Assembly: GCA_002261195.1 (NCBI GenBank)
Contig: MVBO01000123.1
Location: 1-44,683, forward strand
Length of the DNA stretch: 44,683 nucleotides
Direction of reading: 5' to 3'
Source: Bifiguratus adelaidae
Taxonomy: Eukaryota; Mucoromycota; Endogonomycetes; Endogonales
A model generated the notes under the pieces. It saw nothing but the letters and a program-made list of their open reading frames with translations, did not search any database and was not told where the DNA came from. Positions 22,584 to 33,615 of this stretch are shown one piece after another; position 1 is the first letter of the stretch, and the number at the start of each line of letters is the position of its first letter. Made by a program: the position numbers and the translations under genes.

Positions 22584-25500
22584 TCACGCCATCACCGTCC
22601 GACTGAACAAGTCGTGATTCTTGAAATTCTGTTCGAATATGTTTCGCTCTAGAGGAGAAGGTGATCCAGGTGATTCAGTGGATGGCGTCGGGGCAAGCAC
22701 CGGAGTACTAGGAGTAGCCGCTGGCGTGGATGCTGGCTCAACTTCCTGATAATAGATTTGTCCGTCATCAGACTGAGTCAAGAGAATATCGCTGGGCTTG
22801 ATGAATCTCTTTCGTGATACTCGTGCTTCCGCTGGAATGTCTTGATCCGATGAGGCAGCGGAAGCCGCTGCTTGTTCCGTCGCTACGATCTGCGACGATT
22901 CCTCCTCCTCTTCATCAGTCACCAGCGTTTTCCCGACCCAAGGATTGTCTTTCATGAGACCAACCTTGACTGGAGGCTTCAGGAACTTTGGAGGGCAAAC
23001 ATATTTGAGACGTCCGATTTCCTGCATCATCCCATCCGTTTAATCTCACGGTACAGAAAGTATTTATTCAACGTACCTTTTCGAGTTCAGCAATCTTTGA
23101 CTGCAAACCAGCAATCTCATTTCTTAACTCATCACCAATGCGATCGTTCTTGCTATCCTCCGCCCGCATCAACTGAGATTCTAGCGATGATTGATGACTC
23201 CGCAATTGATCCACATTGTTCTGTAAAGGTCGGATCCGCTCTTCCCGCCATGCCTCTATTTCGAGTCGAACGAAATGACCAACGATGAAAGGATGGTGTG
23301 TGATGACTCTATCGGTATCGGCTAGATCGTAAATGTCTTTAATGTACGGTTGGACATGGCGATATACTGGATCGTCCTTGACCTATTACGCGTCAGAACC
23401 CAGCTTTGCAAACGGTGAGACTTGCCTCTTTGTCTACCAAGCCTGATCCCCAAAACAATCCAAATATGTTTATGTTGACCGCCCAGATCTTCAGTAAGAG
23501 CGGTCGCACCCATGGCGGTGTGTACTTTGCATTGAGCACCTTTCGGGCAAGCTTATGCACTCTTGGTGACGGGATGAAGAGTTTGATGAGGGAGACAGAT
23601 GCTGGAAGATCTATACCGGCAATTTGTGCGATGGACTTAGCATAGAGTGTGCAGTTGCTATGGAAGAGCTGATATGTGTATTCGCGATTCTTCTGGTCGT
23701 GTTCGATTTGCTTCCTCATACGTTTGAATTGTTTCTCCTGTGATGCGGTAAGATTCGACTCGTTTAAAGCAGGATACATACTGTGATCTCGAAGGCACAA
23801 ACTGTATGAGGACCTCTCCAAAACTCGCGAATATCAGGACTCTGAAATGGGGAAAGGACTCAGTTGGCCTTGTTCCGGGAGGAATACCGGTAAGAGACTT
23901 ACCATGAATTTGCTTGGTTTGATTTTCAAAGGGAAGATGAACTGCTCATGAAAACCCATCTGTAGTGGAAATATTAACTATCCTATCCATAGAAAATGAC
24001 GTTCGATACATGCATTTGAGGGCCAGGGCCGGTACGTATGTCCCACAGCATAAATATCTCCAGTCGGTGTCTTCAAACGTATCCAGGTGTGATCGCCATT
24101 CAATCGCGGCTCGTCAACAATCCAGGAGCACACTTCCAAAAGATAACGGTCACCCCACGTTGGTTCCACAGTTATAAAGGGCTCTAGGCGCGTCCAATCG
24201 TAGAAGCCCTTGTTGGTTATGCCACGGCGAGAGTACTGCCCGGTCATGACCATGCTGTTTGACATAAAATTGATTTGTGGAAGGATGTCCTGCGATATAT
24301 AGTGAGCCATGATCATGTAGTTGAAATTCTTAGTATTACATACCAGCCAGCGTCGATACTCGCCTTCGAACATGATCTTGCAATCTAAGGTGGATGGGTC
24401 GACTTGAAGGGAATGCTTGTATCGCATCAAGTAACGATGAAGACTGTTCTTTGCCAAGAACTCTTCGAGGCTGGGATTTGCAGCAAAAACGTCCACCGTC
24501 TATACAAGGGACATGTGAATATACTGGAAAGCACCTCGGACTCCCACTTACCAATCCGTTGCGCGCGGCAACTATATGCGTCACAAGGTCATCATATTCC
24601 TCCTGAATTGCCTTGGAGTCAATCCTCCTGTAGAACGCTTTTGCCAAATTGATGGTTGAGTTATCTAAGGCGCGTTGGACGTCTAGCGGGGACAATCGTG
24701 CCACTTGCTCAGTAAATTTTCGGACCACGTTTCGTTTCACTTCCAACACACGCGCCTTATATTCCATCAATTCCTCCAGCTTTCCCAGGGGTTTCTCGTC
24801 ATCGACAGCCATGCTTGAATTTCCCAACTGTTGCCCCTCGAGAGACGGGGCTTGCGATCCCGAGTCCACGTCCAGGTCCTGATCAAGTAACAGATATCGA
24901 TACTTGTCGGTCACCTGCTTCTTTGCGGACTTGATTCTCGTCATCGCTTTGATCTTGGCATTGGTTATATGGTATTTGGCATGGTGAGGAGCTGATTTGA
25001 ACACGCCTGCCATGCATTTAGTTTCAAATTTTCATGTCGCAATACTCTTCATACCTTTACTATCCATGTCAATAATGAATGCACCATCGGAGCGGAGGAC
25101 AATGGTGACATAAAATAGTTGGAATGGCAAAATTTCGCCAATCTCACACAGGTTCTGATAAAAGATATGAGCGCAAATCCAGGGCGAGTAAGCCAGGGCG
25201 CGGAAGCAAAGCACAAACCTTGACAAAGGTAAAGTCTTTCCAGTCGAGGTCCATCAGGGGAATTTTACGACTATGAAAATAGGCCACAGCTCGAGCGAAA
25301 TAGAGCGCTGCTGCCAGCTGCAGAAATTGTGAGTACCATTAAATGAAAGTTGCTTCTGACTCACTTGCTCCTTTGCGAACATTGAAGATTTCTGGGAATT
25401 GATGGCGGCGGCAAAGGATTGGCTCACGAGTGCCTTTACATCAGTCAGTTTAAATTGACATCAGAAAGCAAAACGAGAAACCTACATGCAAGCCGAGACA

Positions 25501-26351
25501 TCGTGTCCGGTGATGACAAACTTGGAAATAAACTTCAGATTCACGGATGAGGGCATCCACGCTACAATAACCGTCAATGACTGCATGGGCTTTACCTAGA
25601 TCCCTATCCACCTTTCCATGACCTGCTGTTTTTGTGTGTTTTGCTTGACAAATTTCCAAAACAAGTTCTTTGCCCAAGCGGTCAAGACGCTGTTGAAACA
25701 AAGCAGTCTTAGAACCAGAGGACGCTCTTTGAAGAGATACTTACCGAAGCAATGGATTGAAAGGTTTGACCTTCTTGACCGTGATCCGATCACCGTTATC
25801 CAGCACCACTTTATACACCTGCCGAGTTCAAAAAGCCAAGTCAGAGAGCGCGAGGTCAAGCTTGTCAGCCTTCCACCTACCTTGGACAAAAAGTCATACT
25901 TTAACAAACGCTTATGCGCCGTTTTCGAAGCAAGCAGGGATTCCACGTATGCCTGCGCCTCCGTCATCGGCGGGTATATTTGTCGAGTTTCGGGCAGGCT
26001 AAAACACAGAATGCCCCATGTTCGGTCAGTATCGCGACCTAGACCATGAATAAAACAGGTTTCCACTTTACCTGCGGGATTTGGCGCCAAAGTCCATCAC
26101 CCAACCGAATACATAGCCTATCATCGCGGCAAAAGCGATAGAAATTGACAAGATACAGACGTTTCCTGGGTTAGGGAATTTGGCGGTGCACCATTGTGCG
26201 AAGACGCTATTTCCACCTTGATTCCCAGTCTGCGGCAGAGGCAAAGCTGTGATAACTATGTCCTCATGTCAGCCAGGGCAAAATTATATAAACGCGACAG
26301 TTGGTTCCTAGTAGACTCACCAAACGAGAGCAAAATGAAGAGTCTGGCCAT
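22584..26351 (-). CDS. large multi-exon membrane-anchored protein with permuted papain-like (H...NC) domain and C-terminal coiled coil
   Basis: I recognise no named gene. The ATG at 26351 gives MARLFILLSF, spliced (gtgagt..cacag) to ALPLPQTGNQ, so a signal peptide, followed by a membrane segment ILSISIAFAAMIGYVFGWVM. At least ten exons follow, with mostly clean donors. The middle region includes YFARAVAYFHSRKIPLMDLD (about 25300-25230) and SDGAFIIDMDSKG (about 25105-25070), faintly like a degenerate kinase C-lobe, then a Lys-rich and helical part (25013-24550). The C-terminal domain has GDHTWIRLKTPTGDIYA (about 24105-24050), FPLKIKPSKFM, SPDIREFW and, after a gtatgt..cacag intron, YQLFHSNCTLYAKSIAQIAG (about 23680-23615). 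A His before an Asn-Cys is the order of permuted papain-like (NlpC/LRAT-type) enzymes. A heptad-rich stretch (23390-23080) and an acidic Pro/Ser tail end at 22584. The intron after 23412 starts with GC (gcaagt). One junction near 25690-25745 does not keep phase cleanly. Confidence 0.7.
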
Positions 26352-28114
26352 TGCGAGTCAGCTGTTTGTTGTGGACAATGGCCGTGTGTGCATGGGAGCA
26401 GGAGCCGTGCTTTTCATAGTCAGCTCAACGGAGACATTGTGACAAACAGGTTGTATTTAAAGTCTCCGTGTCGTGGAGGCGTGAATTGTGGGCCGTGTAG
26501 ATAATCTAGAATCCACTCAAGCCATTCGGACCGAAAAGTGGATTGAGGTTACACCAGAAAAGGCAATTCGGCAGACTTTGTCTTCACTGGGCCATAGGGG
26601 AACTTCCGTTTCCTTAGCTTCCGGTCAAGTAAGATCTCCAAACGTAGCAAGTGACCAAGGTGTTCCTTGGTGAGGTATATGCAGCTTATAGGCTTTGCAC
26701 ATCCGTGTTCTGGCTCTTCAGGTTCCAACGTACGCGATCGCGAGGGTTACATAGTGTGCAGCCACACTGTCTCACATGTGGCTGCATGGCTCCGGAATTA
26801 AGCTCGGCAAGGGGCAATGAGTGAAGGTGTCTTGAGGGCCACATAGTCTGGATGTTCTCCGAATGGTGTTGCTGCTATACGACCTTACTGGCAAACCTGA
26901 GCAAGCCGTTTCTGTTTCTCAGCGACGGAGTAAACGTATATACTTGGCAGTAGCGCTGTACCTGGTCACCTTCTTCGTTGGCTTTTATACCGTTGACATC
27001 GCAAGAATCCAAGACATTTTGAACGAACGGGATGCGTTCAAGAAAACGATCAAAGACGTAGTTGGGCCCATGTTGACCAAAGCACACACCGACAGTGCGG
27101 AGGACTGGGCGGGTAAAGGTCGAGAGATCGAACTATTTGGAGAAGCTTACCTTGCCGGACGCACTCATACCGACGAAAGCAATGGCCATAGTACCTGCTA
27201 AGAAGGAGGATTTGACGCCACATTCCTTCTCACCAGATCGTCCAATTTCCCCCCTCCAACGAGCTCCAAATAAGGGGTTTTAACGTTGGGTGTTCACCTT
27301 ATTAGGAATTTGATCGTCGAACCGAAAACCTGAATTCTCCCTGTACAGAGGATAGTGGAGGGCTGGGCGCGTGCGTCACGATGGTTTGGTGACACAGCAG
27401 CACCAGAACTAACGGCGGTTGTGAGGAGAAGTGTAAAAACCCGAGACTCTAGCTCACGCAGGAAACGGTTCATTGAAAAGAGGTCTTGTGTCTCCTAGAC
27501 GCTACTTAATTTCTGAGGAACTTCTACTTGCCTTGTACGCCCTTTACTGTCATAATTGGCCTGCACTAGCCTTGTCACAGTCTTACTTGATATTGTAAAC
27601 AGGATCGCAATCCACAAAGTGACATCCGTTCTCGACTGGAACACCTATGATAAACATAATAGACTACTTTCGCGATACGTTGCCTTTTGTCCAATGTCTG
27701 CTGCACTCTCAATTTGTCACGAACCACGAGGATCTGTGCACGGCGCCAAATAAGGCAAAAATGGCAATGCGCTGCGGTTGTCGGCATCGGATTCGGACAT
27801 GTTCTCATCGTTACCAAAACTCTTTGCTATGGGGAATTCTCCTCAGCAGAGATTGAGCTATCTACTTAATCCTAGGCCAAAATATGCAGTTCCAGGAACT
27901 CAAAGCTATTACAACATCACTCAAAGCGGCTACCGATGGATGTTACATGCCCTATAGCATTGGAACGATGAGCAGCCGCCGTCAACATCGGTTGGTGAAG
28001 GCCATATCCAGTTACCATGGGAAACATCGGATATGCTTGTCTTGATTTGGGTAAACGCCGAAGGGGGAAGTTGAGCTAAGCTGGAAAGATACGATATATG
28101 TACGCGCTTCGACA
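26352..28114. other. long intergenic region, no firmly supported gene
   Basis: A 112-codon plus frame at 26863-27201 starts at an ATG and contains one convincing membrane segment (YLAVALYLVTFFVGFY) followed by a helical charged stretch. It could encode a small membrane protein but has no known relatives that I recognise. The rest is mixed-composition DNA with only short frames. The right end leads into the telomere-like tract. Confidence 0.35.
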
Positions 28115-28135
28115 CCCTAACCCTAACTCTAACTC
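28115..28135. repeat. interstitial telomeric repeat (CCCTAA type)
   Basis: About three and a half units: CCCTAA, CCCTAA, CTCTAA, CTC. The canonical fungal telomere is (TTAGGG)n, so this is its complementary strand with one degenerate unit. It is about 90 bp beyond the stop codon of the CRN gene. Such internal tracts can mark old chromosome ends or healed breaks, or act as promoter elements. Confidence 0.7.
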
Positions 28136-28224
28136 GTTGAGGACACAGATAGGAAGACAGGATGTAAGGTTTCTATTTTCTAGGTATTTACAAAACAACA
28201 TTCGGGTATCTCCTTGCAACTTTG

Positions 28225-30816
28225 TCAAACCCAATCGGAATTATCCTTCTCAACCAACACTCGCAAGAATTTCTGCAGACTGTCTTCAAAAAGAAGGCCA
28301 GCGTTTGTTGAATCTATCTTCACAAACGGTACCGACTTCATCGGCTTTCCTCCCTTGCTCTGTATGTTCAACGGAAAGGCCACCACAACTCGAAAGAAAC
28401 CGTCAAATTTTCCTAATGCCTTCTGCGCTCTCGAGTAATGATCTTGATACCCCTCCAGGACGTCCCCTGTGGATTGGACAGTGAAGAACTTGCCGGGATT
28501 GGTGGTACCGATGGCCCTATTGACATCCTTACTGTCCAATTCCTGAGTCAATTTAGCTTGCAGGAACACAACATATCTCAGGTTGGTTCGCCGGCTTGGA
28601 GAAAACAGCGCCACCAAATCTGGTCCTGCCTGATTTGTTGGTAGATAGTAGGTCGATGTAGGGTTCTCCAGAAAGTCCGAAAGCTCAAATTCGGGTGTCC
28701 CTAGGCACATCTTCACCGCAATCTCCGGTCTGTACTCTACCCATTCACTGTAGGGTAGCGGCGGCGAAAATGCTGTCCTATGTTGTAATAGCTTCGGGAG
28801 ACGCGATGGCAGAAATTCTTCATATAGCTTGCCGCGTGTCGTTGGTAGGTGACTCAACTCCGCGATCAGTTCGAGGGAGAAGTCAACGCCCCATCCGCGA
28901 TCTTCGAAATAACACCGTGCGGCATCAACGATCAAAGGTTCGCCGACGACAGCTTGTAGCTCATCTGTAGTTGAGCGAATAAGACGACCCACGCCCAATT
29001 CGAAGAGTGTGAGATGATCGGCGTCAGTAGCCCTGAAAGGCTTTCCGTACATTTTTGCAGCCGCCACAGCACGTCGGATCACGAACAACATATCGACATC
29101 ATTGACATTCCTTCCTCTTGTTTGATTGAACCTTGACTTCAATTCATGGTAAATGCTGTAATGACCGCGATCATCTATAAACTGCTGGCGAAAATGGGCT
29201 ATAGACGAAGATGTTGCCTTGAAATTGCCTTCAAGCCATCGTTCCACAAAAGTAGTTGTGATCCGGCATCTACCTACTAGCTGATGAAGCTGCTCGTCAC
29301 ACCGGTGGATTTTGCGAAATGGGAACTTGAATTGCGACAGAAATTCCGATACACTCTGGGCCGATGGGAAATGTTCGGAGACGACGATGATGCGCTTCTC
29401 TGCGCCCGTCTCCATCATGTGCGAGCCTGCGAAATTCTCCGCTGCCTTTAGGCTCAGACCCGAGCCACAAGGGATGACCAGAAAAGGAGTGAACGAAGTT
29501 AAGTACCGAACAAGCAGTGAGTATAAGGGGCGGCGCCCGTGAACCCCTTCTGTTGCAGAGGAAAAGGCGTGTTCTGTCTTCAAGAGTTGATGAGCCTCAT
29601 CCACTACTAGTGGAAATTGAGGTTGACCGGAGATTTCTTGCAACTTTTGGGTATACTGGATGAGGAGAATTTCAGCGTCATGTGCTGATAGTGGACGGAA
29701 CATGCGAGTGACGCTCATGAAGATGTCGTCATTCGAGGATCGGAAAAGCTGCATCATTGTCCATTCATAAGGACTGAGTTGAATTTCGCTCTTTAGGAGA
29801 TAACATAGGATGTAAACGCATGTTAGAACGACACATGTCGCAAAGCGTGTAGCGTAATTGTCGTTTTCGACCACCTTTTGGGGGTCACTACATCGGGTTT
29901 TGATGCTCTCAAACATATGTTGCATGTCTTTGCTACCGAACGCATGCTGTGTTCCCCCAGTGGCGCAGGTGAAGTAAAAGCCAAAGTGACGGCATAATAT
30001 TTCGATGGCCGTCCTGCTCTTTCCCGAGCCAGATGCGCCTACTATCACTCCCAGTTGGTGACCTGACTCTAAAGAATTTGTGAACCCTTGGATATCAACC
30101 ACACCACCGGTGCCGTTTCTGGGTAGATTGTGCATGAGCAAAGATGGCTTCCCTAACAGACTCGGTATGTTGAGAGAGCTGATCGCGCGATATTCGGAAT
30201 GTTGAGGATTTGGTTCATAGCGAGGAAGGAGGAAGCGACGAGAGTCGAATTGTCGTAGGCGCTCAAAGTTACTTGCTAGAAATTCCCCTACTTCTTGCAA
30301 GATAACGTCCCGGTGTTTTTCGTCAATGCTCCAACGAGGCTCCGTTGCTTGGGGCACAGTAGCTGGGACGACTACTGCGTTTGCAAGCGCACATGAGTAC
30401 GCTTACCCAATCCTTAGCGTAGCTCGCAACTCACCTGCATTCGTACAGTCGACAAGCAAGTGAATGGCTGTTTTGTCGGGCTGTTTAGGGAAGTAGTGAG
30501 AAAGAAGATCTAGGTCACCTAGCAACGAAGTCTTCCACTCGCTGTTTGCAATCCTCCTTCCTTCATTGATCTCCTGTAGAAGTACATTGCTTTCGCTTGG
30601 CGATAGACTTGCTTTGTATACGCGTAACTTGTCGAGACGGATGTCTTCGAAAGGGACATTACTTTGAGCACATTTCCGCTGGACAGCTTCCCTGATGTCC
30701 CAAGTGTTGGCAGTTGAGGAAAGTGTAATTTTGAAGGCATTTGTAGCATCCTTGTATGCTGTTTCACCGTTCAAAAGAATAAAGTTCAGCTCCAACAGGT
30801 ACTCATCGATCTCCAT
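28225..30816 (-). CDS. Crinkler (CRN) family protein: ubiquitin-like header, P-loop NTPase, PD-(D/E)xK-type nuclease tail
   Basis: The two exons 30816-30435 and 30374-28225 are joined by a 60-nt intron (gtgagt..gcag) in phase and give 843 aa. The N-terminal about 125 aa match the CRN header: a ubiquitin-like fold with the FKITLSST, DIREAVQRKC and DKLRVYKASL blocks, then SHYFPKQPDKTAIHLLVD, corresponding to the header end that oomycete CRNs show as HVLV..P. An NTPase follows with Walker A GASGSGKSRTAIE (about residue 240) and Walker B FPLVVDEAHQLL (about 385). Near the C-terminus, GPDLVALF and YVVFLQAKLTQ give the D and QxK of a restriction-nuclease-like PD-(D/E)xK site. Combined NTPase-nuclease CRNs were described in chytrids, Glomeromycota and oomycetes (comparative work from the Aravind group) and proposed to act in inter-organism conflict or host-directed effects in the nucleus. 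No break is visible. There is no classical signal peptide. Confidence 0.85.
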
Positions 30817-32239
30817 ATGGCGTCCAAGCAGGAGAGCGCAGCAGTGTTCAAAACCTCCTCAAATATGGAATTGCCATTTTAGGGAATGCCGTGTCGGATT
30901 CGGTTTTCCCCGCAGCGACACTACAATGTATAGTAGACGAGCCAGAAAGAATAGGGGAGAGACTGCAGCGAGCCAGTCAAAGGACGACGTGATCTTTACG
31001 CAGCTGCACGTCCTTGGTAGTTACTTATGAGCAGGCCACCCTCTGTTGCACAAGCTTTGCATTGAAGCGCCCAAAAAGAGTCTTGGTTGACTCACGGCTG
31101 ACTTACAATTAGACCTCCCTTGGTCCGACAATGCTTCATAAATGATAGAACATCGGGCTGATGGAATCTTACTCGCAGTTTCATTCAGCAGAGAGCTACC
31201 CAGGGCAAGCTTTCAAATAACATGCCGGCTTGAAATTCGTGCGCGGACATATGTATATTGTGTCAACTACGGAAGATTGCGCACGATCAGCTGCTCATGA
31301 GTTGCTTTGCCTCTGATGGATCCAACAGAAAAGCATGTAGACGGGGTAGCAGCATGACCGACTTCGCATTGGTTGCGCATTGGGTGATCAATAGGAGTTA
31401 CCAAGGTTGAGGGATTCTACATGGCTTGCTACTTCGTCGCGTTTGTCTTCAATAGAGCGTTCATTTTGATCCTTGATTTGTTTGCAGGAGAAAGCGCGGT
31501 TTAGTGACGCTTTTGAAACAAAAGTAGTCCGAAGGGAGTCTACGAAGTGGCGTAGCGCCTCCTAACTGATCACAGCTTCGCCGTTCGATTGGAACAGCTG
31601 CCTTAATCCATCAGCTCTCCACAGCAGGATTTTCATCCATGGTAAACAATGATCAATAGCGAATTCTGCTTCATTTATACTCTCTTAGTCGAAGCCTTCA
31701 CCTTCTTTCCCAATCTAGGTAACCTGGGGTGTAGATAGTCTTGTGCTCTATCTGTTCAGAAAAGGCATACATTTCCAACCGCGAAGTTGAAGCCTATATG
31801 GCGCGCTTTATGCGTATGGCCAACTAATGTATGAGTTTTCCTAATGGGACTTTCTCCGCTCAGTCCCCTTTCCAACGCCTTCTCACGATCTTCATGACAC
31901 CGCATCAATCATGGCAGTAACTGCGTGATTTCCAATCAAATATGATGATAGAAGTGACTCGGAGTCATTGGACTTGAGCTACCCGGCGTTTTCTGTAGGA
32001 ACAATTTAAGCCGATACATCATTTTTCACCCTCGAGTGCGCTTTTGGCATTGTAAGTTATGGCAATTACTGCTGCAATTGGTGACCCGATTTCCATCGTC
32101 GTCCAGAACCGTCAAATCAAGATATACTGTGCTTTGTTAGGCAATTCGCGCAGGATTGGAATTCTATTTGCGCTGGTAGAAGTGATTTTTTGCTGTGGCT
32201 TACAGAGGCCATTTGCGGTCAGAACACAACGTCGAGACA
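30817..32239. other. intergenic, no supported gene
   Basis: About 1.4 kb with only short frames lacking domains. It presumably contains the CRN promoter near 30.8-31.1 kb and that of the small gene at 32.2 kb. No repeats or RNA genes are evident. Confidence 0.4.
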
Positions 32240-32659
32240 ATGACAAAAATGAATTTTCAAACTTTAAACATTATGATAAATGACATATCGACAATGTACG
32301 GGTTTGCTACATACATAAACGAGGAAGATATGTTGTTGAGTCTAGAGGACCTTATAGGGTTCAAGGAGATTTGCGGCCCCATCGTGGAGGCTGCATCAAA
32401 TGATTCAGCTATACCGGCTACAAAGACGAACGGAGGTCATCCTCGTTACTCTCATATCACACAATGGACATTGGAAGACCTGCTCCACTACATTCGTACA
32501 TGGGAGTATACTATGGTTGCCCAAAATCAGGATAACCACGACCCAGTCGCCCCCTTGCAAAAGCTCTTGGAAGAAGCTTGGAGCGCAGATGCCAACACAC
32601 CCAAAGATGTGCGCTGGGAGTTTCGTTTAAGGTTAGCCAAGAAGAGCGCAGATACCTAG
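32240..32659 (+). CDS. uncharacterised protein sharing its N-terminus with the Tc1-like element's first frame
   Basis: The ATG at 32240 (a second one at 32249) opens a 139-codon frame with no known domain. Residues 4-30 read MNFQTLNIMINDISTMYGFA then TYINEEDM, strikingly like MNFQIANIIINSIQTMYNEI then ATYAQDEDM at the start of the Tc1-like copy at 11987. The DNA is visibly related over about 100 bp. The C-terminal half (ITQWTLEDLLHYIRTWEYTM, VAPLQKLLEEAW, VRWEFRLRLAKK) is not transposase-like and looks like a structured helical protein. It may be a host gene whose 5' end derives from, or was captured by, the transposon. Confidence 0.45.
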   Translation: MTKMNFQTLNIMINDISTMYGFATYINEEDMLLSLEDLIGFKEICGPIVEAASNDSAIPATKTNGGHPRYSHITQWTLEDLLHYIRTWEYTMVAQNQDNHDPVAPLQKLLEEAWSADANTPKDVRWEFRLRLAKKSADT

Positions 32660-33115
32660 ACTCGGTTGCGTCATTAGAGGTTATTGGCGGCTCAACGGGA
32701 ACGAAATCAAACACGGCACGTTGAAAGAGACGCGTTTCCTGAGCTTTTGGTGTGACATAGATCTCTTACTGTATTGCTGTGTGACATTATAGGTGTAAAT
32801 AAGCGCAAAAGATGAATGTATGATGGTCATTAAAGCTCCACGACTATATTCCTCGCAAGCAAAATGGCATAATTCGACCGGCTAATCGCAGCCAAAATTT
32901 CATTCCACACCAACCATCGAATTTTTGCAGTCAAATCTCGTAAGCAATTGGGGCCATTGCCTATTTTCCATGCACCTTATTAAGCCGATTGATGTACCAA
33001 CAATCCTAAAATGAGCGCATTGCTCGCATGCGTGAATCTCAGAGTGGAAATTGAATGCCAAAAGGCAATGCGTGGGGCATTGTTCGACAGGGGCCAATTA
33101 AGCCAGTCTCTCTGC

Positions 33116-33123
33116 TATAAAAG
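33116..33123 (+). promoter_or_regulatory. TATA box candidate
   Basis: TATAAAAG, followed by ATGs at 33139 and 33157. With transcription expected about 30 bp downstream, the second ATG (33157) is the likelier start of the small gene that follows. Confidence 0.3.
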
Positions 33124-33156
33124 TCATACATCCTAGCGATGACAATTGGTATCATC

Positions 33157-33369
33157 ATGTCTTTTGCCATCGGGATTCAATTCATTCCTCTTACCAGCGA
33201 CCCTAGCGACCTTAGCGACACTACACCTTCCTCATCACCTGATACCATCAAGGATTTATCTCTTGTCCAAGAAAGTTTCGGTTCTGAAAGACGCATGGCT
33301 ACACATGAACTGGTATGGTCTCATGAGGCACAAACACCGGCTCAAGAGAGCGACGACATGAATGAATAA
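33157..33369 (+). CDS. small uncharacterised protein (70 aa)
   Basis: The start was chosen because a strong TATA box lies about 40 bp upstream. The product begins MSFAIGIQFIPL and continues with a Ser/Thr/Pro/Asp-rich, probably disordered stretch encoded partly by a short CTTAGCGAC-like repeat near 33197-33222. There are no cysteines and no known domain. It could be a small secreted or regulatory protein, or chance. Confidence 0.25.
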   Translation: MSFAIGIQFIPLTSDPSDLSDTTPSSSPDTIKDLSLVQESFGSERRMATHELVWSHEAQTPAQESDDMNE

Positions 33370-33615
33370 GATGACTCTTGGAAGATCAGGCATGACGTAA
33401 GGCTCGAAAAAGCCAGACAAACTTTCAGTCTGTTGTACAGTAGGGTCCGCTGAAAGTCCCCGCTGCCTTGCTGCGCGAAATACAAATCAGCCTTCATGCG
33501 GCACTGTCTCCGCTCGTTTTAACTGGCAGCAAAGGTGGCCGTCGCGGTATCTCCTATCAATGCCGCCCGTTCTTTTCCTCCTCTCAATTTTATACCCTCG
33601 GCCTCTCGGTGGTTC

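Noticed and set aside
25030-25320. A true protein kinase domain in the large minus-strand gene
   Set aside because: The canonical HRD, DFG and glycine-loop residues are absent; only a loose resemblance remains, so it is mentioned but not called.
26863-27201. Firm call of a small membrane protein gene
   Set aside because: One hydrophobic segment in a 112-codon frame is not enough; no homologue or promoter evidence can be seen.
28098-29542. Plus-strand frames opposite the CRN gene
   Set aside because: They are shadows of a well-supported minus-strand coding sequence and carry no motifs.
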